A stretch of 64,000 nt of DNA from Trachythela sp. YZ-2020 (lineage: Eukaryota > Cnidaria > Anthozoa > Malacalcyonacea > Clavulariidae). The position numbers were made by a program, and so were the translations under genes. Positions 35,801-47,800 of this stretch are shown piece after piece. The notes under the pieces are model-generated. The model was not told the origin of the DNA and made no database searches. It saw nothing but the letters and a program-made list of their open reading frames with translations. The stretch lies in assembly GCA_016169945.1 (NCBI GenBank), contig JADLSH010000358.1:5427001-5491000 (forward strand), given 5' to 3'. The stretch's first letter is position 1, and each line of letters begins with the position of its first letter.

Positions 35801-38800
35801 ATTACAAAAATAAATAATCAGTATATATGTTAAGTACAGTAAGGTTTGCATACAATAAAACATTTTAACATTGTTAAACTTTAGTCAATGTGTAAAAGAA
35901 ATAGTTTTCTCATTCATCAAGTTCATGAATCATCATCAAACTCATATTTCATTAAAACTTGCTGAATTTCAACCCTTGCCATCCTGTTTTTCTTTGCTGG
36001 CAATTTGTCAAAGATTTCAACAATGCTTTCGCAAAATAGGTGGTCTGAGGATTTTACACCAGAAGGACTTGTTGTTGGTGGTTCTTCAGATTTAGATAGA
36101 GCATTTACAAGCAGCAAGTCTATCTTTTCCTGACGATCTTTTTTTATATTTAAACGACCGTAAGGTTTTGTCTTACATGCATCATCAGTTAGGTCTAGTC
36201 TTCTTTTTGCAGTGTTCTCTGTAGGTGTAGATGTCTTCAATTTTTCAGGTTGTTTCAATGGTTCTGGGCATGGTTGCTGATGCTCTGGACTCTCAAATAT
36301 CAAATTATCTGCCCAGTTATCAATTCCTGGGACCGGTGCTAGACTTATGTTACTATCTGTTACTATCTGTTACTCGGTTTGAGATAAAGTCTCGAAGAAA
36401 TAGAAGCTGATTGAATAGCTTGCATGTCGGTTTCTTAGATGCACCTGCACCAGACTTCTGCCCCTCGTTTATTTTCTTTAGGCATCTCATCATTCCATCT
36501 CGAAGGTTTTTCCATCGGCGTTTAAGCAAGTCACCTACAAAATAACAAAGGGTAGTAAATATCCCTACTTGCAAAGTACATAAGTAACTTATAGACAAAA
36601 GATAAAGTCAGAAGTGCTTGCGTAGCTATAATATGTAAGAAATATTCATCTAATGTTGATCAGTTTCAGCTGACACTCTGAAGATGTCAAAGTTAAGAAA
36701 AATATTGTGATTTGTCAGTAACTCGCAGATCAACTATTTGGCTCCAGTGATAAATCTCAATATTTTGCTCAACTTTTTGTTCAATAATTGTATATTTCGC
36801 TGATGAGTTAGTCAGTCGCTTAGAACTTTGTCTCAGAAAATGTATGAAATGCACTCCAAGACCTCCAAGGGTTTCGAAATTTATGATACTTTTTATGAAA
36901 ATACTCTGGAAGTTAGTGCATGGCTGTTATTTGTTGTGATGTTTCTTCAGCAGGGTCCATTTAAATGCCTTGCCCTTGATGCCCAAATTGATAAACCAGG
37001 GCAAATAAAGTTTGCAAGACAAACAGCTGTGTCACAACAAGTGAATTCAAAACATACATGTATGAAACAAGAAATATTAATATTAAAACAGATTTACAAA
37101 CTTATATTTAAACACAAAGCTGCCTTAATAATTCAAGTAGAAGTATGTCATGTACTGTATACAATATTTTATACATACTATTTATATGTACGTACTATTT
37201 TGGTTCAGACGGCCTGAAATCTCTGTCCATACCAAATTCTTCTTCGGGGTATCTTTGTAGCCCCGTGCCGATGTGTCCCACAATATTCTGTACTTTCTGA
37301 CTTCTTCGACCAGATATTCGTCAAATCCTTCCTCAGGATCGAACGTATTCGTTTCTACAACGCTCAAATTATCATTTTGAACCTGCTCGTTGATCTGACT
37401 TCGCTCCTCAAACGCTGCCATGTTGTGTAAACTTTTGAGAGCATGCGCGAGTTCGCTTGGAAAGTAGAAAGTATTTCAACTTTCATGGCGTGTCCGCGAG
37501 CAACAAAGCGAACCGCGAACTGCTATGCAAGACGCCTACCGCGCATGCTCAAACAAGTTCGCTCCGCCCGCGCGGGAAAAGCGGCCGCAATGGAAAATGG
37601 CCTTAACAGGGGGTCTTAACAATGAGCGATGTTTCAAAATGGTAAGGGCAGCGTTAAGATGTTAAATGTTCAATATAAACAGCTTTACAACAGAAGATAT
37701 TCCCAATACTAGACACCCTTGATATGTAATATGACAATACTGTGCCATTGTTGCACAAATTCAATATTAAGTGGAGTCTGCTTGAAATTTCTCTAATGAT
37801 AACGCCAGTGTTAAGATGTTAAATCATTAGCATAAAGGTTAATCTTAAGATGTCAAATAATAAGAATAATAGTATGCCTTTTCAGTGACTTATTTAAACC
37901 TTCAGCTAAAATATGATTTGTGCATGTGATGATAAGGGGGCAGTGTGCTTCGAATTCATTTAACAACAGATAGGTGCCAAAATCGCCTAATGCTCGCCTG
38001 CACATGCATAGTTATTTTAGCAGGTGTAAGAAAGAATCCTTAACAATTCTTAAAAATTTGATGTGTAAATTCGGTTTATTTGCTATTATATCTTCATTCG
38101 CAATGGTTTTTCCCAAATATGTATTTTCATATACACAATTCATTGAAATTCATTAAGCAAACACATGTACTGAAGACTGCATTATAACAACACGATATTT
38201 TATCATTGACATTGTATATTCCCTCGCATATTCTATATGCTAGGTGCTACATAAATGCAATTATCACTTAATCACTAAAAATGCATACTATTATTCTAAC
38301 TTAACACTGACCTTATCATATTATGCTAACTATTTAACATCCTAATTAACATTGACCTTATTATTTTATGCTAATGTTTAACATCTTAACACTGGCGTTA
38401 TCATTGCAGGCGACCTAAAAAGTAAATGTTTAAAAGTTGAATGTAAAACATAATCTGGCCCCTGTCTACTTCAACTTTTAAGTGATAATTGTATTTATGT
38501 AGCACCTACCAAATAGAATATGTGAGGAAAAATACAATGATAAAATCTCGTGTGGTAATAATAGTCTTCAGTACACTTTATATATGTGTTTCCTTGATGA
38601 TTTAAATGAGTCGTAAAATGAATTCAAATGAAAATACATCTTTCGCTAAAACCACTACGAATGAAGAAATAATAGAAAATCATTCGAATTTAATCGTCGA
38701 ATTTTTAAGAATTTTGTCGGTAAATCACTACAATATTCATGAATAGGTTGAATAGCACGATATTCACGTAGATGTTTTATATACTGCAGACAGTATTTTC

Positions 38801-41800
38801 AAACAGCTGATGAATACAGCCATTTGCATCTCTATTTGCATGTAAATTGCATGAATACAAATCTCGCTTAAATAGAATAGGCTGTACTGTACATTAATAA
38901 CACATCTTCATTTTCTTCCATTCTTCTTTTTAAATATATTCTCTTGCTTTAAAATCATGTCGCCTCACGGCTCGAATTTTGTTTATCTCGATTATGGAGC
39001 AAGCTTTGCCTGCCGGGTAATCATCGCAGGTATCAGCGGATGTAAGTAGTGCGTATTGCGGATATAGTCCGTAGCTGAAGCTACAGCTGATCGCAGGAAA
39101 CAAGCAGGATACGTTCCTTTCGTAGGATATCTATGGCGCTTTAAAAAACAAAAAATGTCTTTCTTACACCTGTCAAATTTACTACGCGGAGGCGAGCGTT
39201 TGGTGACTTTGGCACCAATCTCTAGTTTCATATAACATTTCTATACTCACTCTCAAGCCTTTGTAAATTTCCCCAGACTTGGGCAGCGTGGCAGTCAGGG
39301 AAGACAGACTGGAGTATCCCGCTTCCCAAGGAATAAAGTTTGTCTCTTTATCCAAATATCTTGTCAGGTTAAGAGCATATTTAAACTCCAGTAGACCAGC
39401 ACTACAGCGAAACAAAAACATACAAAATACAAAAAAACTTATTAGGGAAGTGTCGACATTATGTTAAGTGATTACCAGTGAAAATATAGAGGCACTCATT
39501 TAGACGCTTTAACTTACCCTGCCAAAGCAAATGCGTCACGGATTAAGCCTGCTCTGTCACCAAGTGAGAATATCTAGGCAACAGACACAATAAATCCATA
39601 TTTAAATGTCATTTTGAAGTCGGTAAACAATAAAAAACCTCGTCCTCGCACAATATACCGACATTACCGTCTTTCCGTACTAGCATCCTCAAAACTATTA
39701 CTAATTCTTGCAATCCTAATCCACAACCTAATCCTAATCCTAACCCAAACCTTTACTTAGATCCTGACCCAAATCCTCTATCCTAACCATAAAAAACTTA
39801 AACTTAACCATAGTATCCTAACCCATAATCTAACCATAATCCTAACCTTAATCCTAACCCAAATCCGAACCCTAATAAAATGCTAACGGCCTCTAATCCT
39901 AACCGGCTAACCATATTACGAAAAATTCGTATCATTTCCACATGTGAAATTCTGTGTGGAATTGGAACATTTTACAGGTGAAAATGGACATTTCACATGT
40001 CAAATTCAGAGTTTTCATATGTGAAATTTGTGTTTCACATATTCTTTCACATGTGAAACTAGAGGCTTATATGTGAAATTTCTGTTTCACATGTGGAATT
40101 GGAACAGTGAAATTTTTGTAAGTACCATTTACAACATGAGCGGCAGTGTTGTATCGGATATACAAACTCGAGCCGAAGGCGAGCGTTGTATATCCGATAC
40201 AACACTGATGCGAATATTGTAAATAGCTTGTGAAACGTCTTGATGAGAACATTCGTATTCTTCAACAATTTAAAATAAATGAATGATATTTGGTGAGAAA
40301 ATTGAACTTAAAGTTTATGTAAATCAGCATGATTCTGTATCAGATATACAAACTCCTTCACGCTTATGATTTATTTTGTGTTTTCTTCATGAATTATTAA
40401 TGAGTTTTACAAGGGTACATATTACCCCTGTAACGACACTTTTGCATAGTAATATTGCAAGTCACCCTGTCTTTCACGGTATACAAACCGCATGAAAACG
40501 GTTCACACTGGATGAACATGACATCAGGATTTGTAAACAACTTACGGAATGGTTATACTGTAACTGTTCAGCGAGTAGTGCCCAGTTTTCTTCGGGATAA
40601 TTCACGCGGTAAAATCCAGCCTGACCGATATTTCCCTTCACCCATTGCTTGCTGGGGTCCCATTTTGTGTTAGGTACGGTGGATTTATCTACATGAAGTA
40701 ACCAATTGAGATTATATAGATCAGCTATTTTGTTATGATGTAGTGCCGCTATTCATTTTCATACAGTATAGCCCATTTTGGAGCCATTACGTACTGTTTA
40801 ATAAACGAGCAGGTTTAAAATTATTAGGTTTAAAACCACGAGCGCGTAGCGCGAATGGTATTAGGCCTAACAAAACACGTACTGCGAGTTTATTGAACAG
40901 CTATATAAAGAATAGGCTAATGAAGATAAGTTTTATCAGGTACAAAGCCATTTCACGTGACATATTATGGTTGACATGATTTGCCAAAAAGCTTATGAAT
41001 TATTCATGAGTTTTTGAAGAATGGAATATGATACCATGCACATATATTGGATGGCATAAGTAAGCGCTAGGGTGCGCGGATGGTGGTCAACTTCGAAAAT
41101 GTTGACATTTATACCTCTAGGTTCATTCCATCGGCTGCCAAATACAAGGCTACTATATATGATTAAAATAATTAAATGGTTACTGGTTACTGGTTACTGT
41201 CACTTCATCACCATCTGTTGCACGATGATGACTCATTACAACATTGAGTTGTCAATATTAGTGGTTACTATGAATATTTTGACAAGTATTCCAAAACATC
41301 ACCTGATGTCCTGTTCATCCAAACAAGTTCTAATCCGGTAGTTTTAACTTCACTATTATCCTCCCTTCCACCTGTTGCGATTGTGAATGGAATATGCCAT
41401 TTGTACCTGAGAAAATGTTTGAAACATTATTTTTGATTAATAGCTGAGAACGTCAGTGTTTCAACGTTCTGTGGCCTTTGGTGTTCTAGGCTTCTACTTT
41501 GTGTACTGGATACACAATTACGCAAAAGTTGGTTTGTCACTGAATAGAATTGTTTCCTTCTAAAATTCACATATATTTATCTCCGTCCATAAAGGCAATA
41601 TGTTACACGGGAAAATTTTTGCTGCAACTTGCAACGCAATTTCTGCACATAGCCATGTTATGTAGAAATGTACGCACAAAAAAGGCAGTGAACATGACCC
41701 GCGTTTCACTTCACCGATATTATCATTCTCAGTCATTTCTTTATTTCTTTCTCGGCTTGCTTAGCAAGAAAAATATCTGCAATGTAAAACAAGATTAATG

Positions 41801-44800
41801 ATCAAAATATCTCTGCCAATATACTTTTTTATTTTATTGGTTTTGCCTACTAGAAACCTTGATAGGTTCTTACCCTAGTTATACATATTTATAACATAGT
41901 TAATAGAGGGATGGTTAGGTACCGCGCCAAACTTCAAAGGCAGATCTCGTGCTTGCACCAATGATGTTGAAAAGTCAATCACGTGTCAATAATGGTGCAC
42001 ACAGTTTCTTCAATATGGTAGATTCTCACGCCATTAATTAATGACTATCTTTCTGGTGACGATTTTGATGCCATATTAAGCACTTTAGGAGAGGATTAAC
42101 AAGTAATTGCCGATGTAAGTGTCATATTGTTATTAATGCGTTGTTTATTTAGTAACATTTACCTGAATTGTGTGGCCGATTCGATTTTTAATATGACCGG
42201 CCACTTTTTTTTGTTTCTTTAAACACATAAAAAAACACAGTCACAGCTTCATTTGTTGCTTGTGCTTGGTTCTAGTTGTTGAAAGATAGGCTGTACAATA
42301 TGGCACTAGAGGAACAAAGCCCTGAAATGAAAACATGCAAAAGCTGTACAGTGATTTTCAATGCAGTGGTAAAGTTGAGAGCTGGGCATCAGTACCTTGG
42401 TGGTTATGTTTTCCACAACCTACACCGGAAACTAATTCCCCGCAATCACTATCCTTAAAGAAGCTCGTGTTACTAACACTGATGACCAAAAGTTGCTTTC
42501 ATGTTTGGATCGTGGTGATTTGTGGGCTATATATAAACTCATTACTTCAGAACATTATACTTAAAATTGAACATTTGTTCAGAGACTTTACTGAAAGTAT
42601 AGCAGGGAAGAAGATAGATATTGATAGTATTGTATCCAAATAATCATTGTCAGACCCAAATATGACTGAAGGTCAAGAAATACAAGACCAAATATAAAGT
42701 ATTAATGGTACAGTATGCCTCTCAAGTCTCAATAACTACAAAAATTAACTGAAACACAGCTAGTAAATAACAATAATGTTCTTTGTGGAAGTTTTCTCAT
42801 ATCATGTTCGCCTATTTAGTCAATTGTGAAGTTTTGAGTCAACCTGGTATTTCACAATATGGTGACGTCACATGTAGTACATGTTGCCAGCTATTTTCAT
42901 TTAACCCCTTTAATGCCACATAGTGAATGCAGCACACTTCTATTATTAAATGTAAATTAAAGTGGCTCCCTTTACTCACCTGGGATGAAAACGTCCATCA
43001 GTTTTGCCACGATAAAGGACAACAAAACATTTTGCAACATATGGACAAAAACTAAGAGTGTTTTCATATACTTTCATGTGCAGGCATGAAACTTGGTGCT
43101 TCGAAACTTAAGCCCGGCGCACACTAGTGCAAGTTGTACGCACAGATGTCATTCGTGACCAATTACGTGCGACGAAAATCCTAGTGTGCGGGGAAAATAT
43201 ACAGGATTTTTGTCACTCGTGTCGTGAACAACAAATATCAAACGTGTTTGATATTTTCTGTCATTCGTGACAAAAATTCCTCGCAGCAAAGAATGTATGT
43301 TTAGCATTATATATAGTGGTTTATTGCAATTGCATTCAGCGAGCTAGTCGGTGGCGTATTGGTTTAGGGCGTGCGCTGGCTACAGTTTCTTAGAGCGGCT
43401 GTTCAAGCCCGGTCAATCCCGGCCAAAACTTTTTTCTCACTTAAATTATTTTTTCTTTCAAATAATTTTTTCCGACTTGTTTTAACCCCAAAATTCCTTT
43501 TCAGACATTTCTGGTTAGGGTTAGGTTAAGGGTTGGAGGTGGGAAAGGTTTATTTTATAAGTATTTGACTTAACTATAGTCAGGCAAATGCCCGCCGCAA
43601 TTCCTATCGCTAGCTGCAAGCGTTTGTTCACTATCCGCCATGTTGTTTTGGGAAATAACACGCATGCGCACTTCTTTGCTGCGAGGAATTTTTGTCACGA
43701 ATGACAGAAAATATCAAACACGTTTGATATTTGTTGTTCACGACACGAGTGACAAAAATCCTGTATATTTTCCCCGCACACTAGGATTTTCGTCGCACGT
43801 AATTGGTCACGAATGACATCTGTGCGTACAACTTGCACTAGTGTGCGCCTGGCTTAACAGTATATGAAGCCACCTTAATTAATTGGCTTAAATGTGTTGT
43901 CTTGCTCTGAGTTGCTCTCTTTTTAACTTTGTCTTCGACCCTTACGAAAAATTCACATATCATTTTCACATGTGAAATTCTGTGTGGAATTGGAACATTT
44001 CATATGTGAAATTTCTGTTTCACATATTCTTTCACATGTGAAACTAGAGGCTTATATGTGAAAAATTATTTCACATGTGAAATTTCTGTTACACATGTGG
44101 AATTGGAACAGTTCACAGGTGAAATTTATGTTTCGCATGTGAAATCATATGTGAAATTTTTGTTAGGGGGATTCATTCTCCTAAGCCTATTCTGTATCTC
44201 TACATCCTCTTGTGTCACAACTGTTGAAGGAAACCTCTCGTTGAATTCGCAGTTTGTTGGCATTGTATCCAAAAGTAAAAATATCTGGATTATCAGATCG
44301 ACGATCTAGTTTTCGTTGGTTTCCAAAGTACTCCTGCACAGGACCTTGCCAAAACCTTTCAGTTAAAACATACTCGACACATTCAGATAGCAAACATTTG
44401 ATCACTTCAATTGCTGCAAAACAAGTTATTTCCAAACCTTCATAAGTTAAAAATATGTTATTTTTCACTCAAAATTTCAGATCTCGACTTGTTAACACTT
44501 CAAACCTTATTCCCTACATCTATTTAAGTAGTTGATATGATTGTTCTAGCTTCTAATATTAAATTGCCATCGAACGTTTTAGAAGCATACTTTGAGCAAA
44601 TGGCCGGCCGACTATTTTTTTAATACTACTATATCATTTGTGTAAATATGACATATGACCTCTAAGTTAAGCAAGCATGGATTAAAATATGCACGTATTA
44701 TATATATTTGTGTTCTAGCCAACGGAACACCAACATCTTTTTGTTTCGCCGACATACGTGAATGAACATGACTTGCTCGACAACACGTGTTTTTGTGAGT

Positions 44801-47800
44801 GAGTTCCGCCATTGCGAACGCCAGGCCTTGAAAGCTTCGTTTTTCGGCGCTGCATGGCAGTTTAAAAATTCCAATCCCTTTCGTTCTTCGAGATGTGCCA
44901 CAACCAATTACAGCACAATTATCACCAGACATTTCAAAAAGAAATTAATTTATAGGCAAAAACAACATTTATTTAACCAGAATACGACCGAGAGATTGAC
45001 TTAGCAAGTAATATATACTGGCGTCTCGGTCACTAACACGTGGCCTTTGAAGTTTGCCGCGTTTCCTAACCATCCCTCCTCTATTATCTATGTTTATAAT
45101 TACAAACTATGTAATGTTAACAATAAATCAGTTCGAAGAAAATGTTTCAAGAAGAGAATGGATGAAATTGTTTAGATATATTATTATTAGCATGACAAAA
45201 TTACTGGATGCTGATTGGTTGAGAGGAGTACAATTATTTCATTAATTGTACTGCAGTACAATTAATGATTTTCCCAAAACAAACAAAATGGCGGAAATTT
45301 TGTCATGCTAATAATAAACAAGTAATCATGCGATGTTGCTCGTACAATTAGGGATTAATAGTATATACTTGTGATGTTTGACCCTAATTGTACTCGCCAT
45401 CGCATGATAACCTATACTAATATAGATATAGCAAACTATGCATGTACAAACTATAATTACACAAATAAGAGGTATGGTGTAGAGATTGTAAAAGGCATGT
45501 TTGTTATTGACTAGACAATTCACAGTTGTAGGAAATATCTTAAAAATGTGATAGGATTTGACATTTTTATATTGGATTCAAAGTCGTTCCAAATGCCAAC
45601 TCCTTTGTTAGATAGAGTATGTTTTACACAATTTGTTCTTTTGTGTTATTTATGGCGTTCTGAAGCATTTCTTGGGTTATATTGGTGTATTTGATTCTTT
45701 TCTGCAAAATGATTTGTGAATATCTCAGGTAAATTCTTTATTTAACAATTATTTACCGATGTCGAAGTGATTATCGGTGAATATTCACCGAGACGAAGTC
45801 GAGGTGGATATTCACCTATAATCACCGAGACTGAGGTAAATAATTGTTGTAGTATAATTTCAGTAGTAAAATATGCATAAAGTTAAATACAACAACATGC
45901 GCTTCCGTTATGAATATAATTTACTTGCTTTTTAAATACGTAATGTCTACTAAAATACCCAGAAGTTCGTTAAAACAACAAAGTCTATGGCCGAATGGCG
46001 CTGAAAGTGCTTAAAATGAAAGATCATGCAGGATATAAATCAAACAATTTAAAACGCTTAAGAAAAGTTAATTGTTGCCATGTTCATGTTAAATGTGAAT
46101 GAACGTCCTTGGCAAGTGCAATTTGCCGCTCTTTGCGTGTCACTCGGAAGTTTTAAATTTGTTAAACAAATTGTTAATAAATTAATTGCAAAAACATTTC
46201 TTACCTTTAAAAAGCTTAAACCCATATTTTGTTGCTGGTTTTGTGTTTTTTTGTGGAATTGCATTATCCTTTATTTCTTTAATTTCATGGAGAGAAGTCA
46301 CTACAAAACGACTTTGGGAAGCCATTTTGAAAAAAAGTATTATTTACTACTCCAGCTAGTAAATAATGCCTCAGATTTACTGCTCAGCCAACCAATCAAA
46401 ACACTTGATAGCCATTATCTACTACTGAAATTATACTAAATAGTAATAACGAAAGATGAATAAGCTAGTTAGATCATCATTGACTTTATAAATGTTCAAT
46501 ATTTTAAGATCATTAAATATTGGTTCAGAGCGTTCCAAATATGATTTAAATTTCCTTAAACGCACAGTCTTTTTTTTGAAATTCATTAATTTTTTAATTC
46601 GGTTTTTGTATGTGTAACCCAATACTAAATTACTATAGATTAGATATGAATAGACTAACGCATAATAAGGCATCTCATTTAGTAAAATGCCGTATTCTGG
46701 CTATTAAACCAGCTGATTTAATAATTTTCTTTCATATCATATCAATATGATCGTTCCACGTCAAACATTCATCACTTATGATACCTAGAAAAGTTGTGGT
46801 TTTAACTTAACGTTTAATATTTTGATTGTTAATTGTAATTGTTATGTTCTGCATCTCCTTTTTCCGAGACGATTTAAATAGAATAAATTTTGTTTTTGTT
46901 GTAGCTACTTATTGATAATTTGTTGACATTTAACACCTATTTTGTTAAATTTCTAATTGAATATTTATGTTTAGTGTTTTAAGGCAACTGTAGCTATAAA
47001 ATATATTTGTGTCGTCTGCAAACAATATAATTGAAGTAATGTTACTGCAATTTTGAATATCATTTATATACAGAAGAAACAGAAGTGGTCCCAAACATTT
47101 TTAATCTCATATTTCTTTAATATCATACTTTTAATATCATACTTTTTAAATATCATACTTTTTAAATATCATACATTTTACTTTTTATCTAACGTCGCTC
47201 TTTTCCGAAATTTCGTTGCAAGTTGCAGCAAATATTGCCTCTTGTAACATGGCCTTAAGTAGACAGGGATTTTTAAAGGAGGTAGTTCTATGCCGTGAAA
47301 ATTCCTATGTCAGGGACACGTGCTAAGAAGAGTCGTTTCCCCATTTAGATTCAGCGGTTGAGTTGTGTAAAACTACATGAAAAATACAATAAGAACTTCG
47401 ACGTTTCGAGCGAAAGCCCTTCGTCTGGAAGTTAGTAGAGTGGGTCGGGGAAAAACATGTGCTTTTATAGTGAATACAAAAGCGATCACGTGATAAAAGA
47501 TAAACCAATCAGATGGATTTATAAACAAAATATGGAAATCACATTACAAAATATATTAGCATGCAAGGAGAAGCGAACAAAACAAGAATGTCATTAAAAA
47601 AAAGAAACTATGTATGAGATGAGGTGAGATGTAGTGTATCTGCTGATCGCAGGCATAAACAGATAATGCCGTGAGGATGAATAATGCCGTGAGGATGAAT
47701 AATGCCAAGTTGGGAAATGAGACGCATTTCTTGCCTTTTACGGCTATCATTGCTGCCAGAAATGGGACACAGAGCTCGAATTTTCATATCTGAAACACTG

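Larger units (their letters stand above)
34327..37603. mobile_element. Complete PIF/Harbinger transposon, 3,277 bp, TAA target duplication
   Basis: The left end AGGCCATTTTCCATTACGGC continues through CGCTTTGCCCGCGCGGGCGG. The right end is the reverse complement over about 45 bp with only two or three mismatches. TAA lies outside both ends (34,324-34,326 and 37,604-37,606), the standard Harbinger TWA target. It carries two genes in the classic arrangement: a DDE transposase on plus and a MADF/BESS protein on minus, convergent. Both are mutated. It lies in an intron of the aminopeptidase gene. Confidence 0.95.
41893..45094 (-). mobile_element. Degenerate THAP / P-element-like transposon, about 3.2 kb
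   Basis: Imperfect inverted ends of about 50 bp bound the region: 41,893-41,942 (AACATAGTTAATAGAGGGAT, then GGTTAGG and AAACTTCAAAGG) and 45,043-45,094 in reverse. The minus strand inside encodes a THAP-like zinc finger and a P/THAP9-like C-terminal segment. A 742-bp TTAA foldback and a palindromic repeat have inserted between them and the left end. The exact ends and target duplication could not be set. Confidence 0.6.

Noticed and set aside
38992..39231. Minus-strand ORF with [16 protein letters not shown], briefly considered as the missing aminopeptidase exon
   Set aside because: It resembles the LLRSxV segment only over a few residues. The same segment is present in the better exon at 33,732 with matching phase, and no consistent splice sites were found here.
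43340..43430. A functional tRNA gene
   Set aside because: A and B boxes fit, but acceptor and anticodon stems do not pair convincingly. It is better called a tRNA-derived SINE head.
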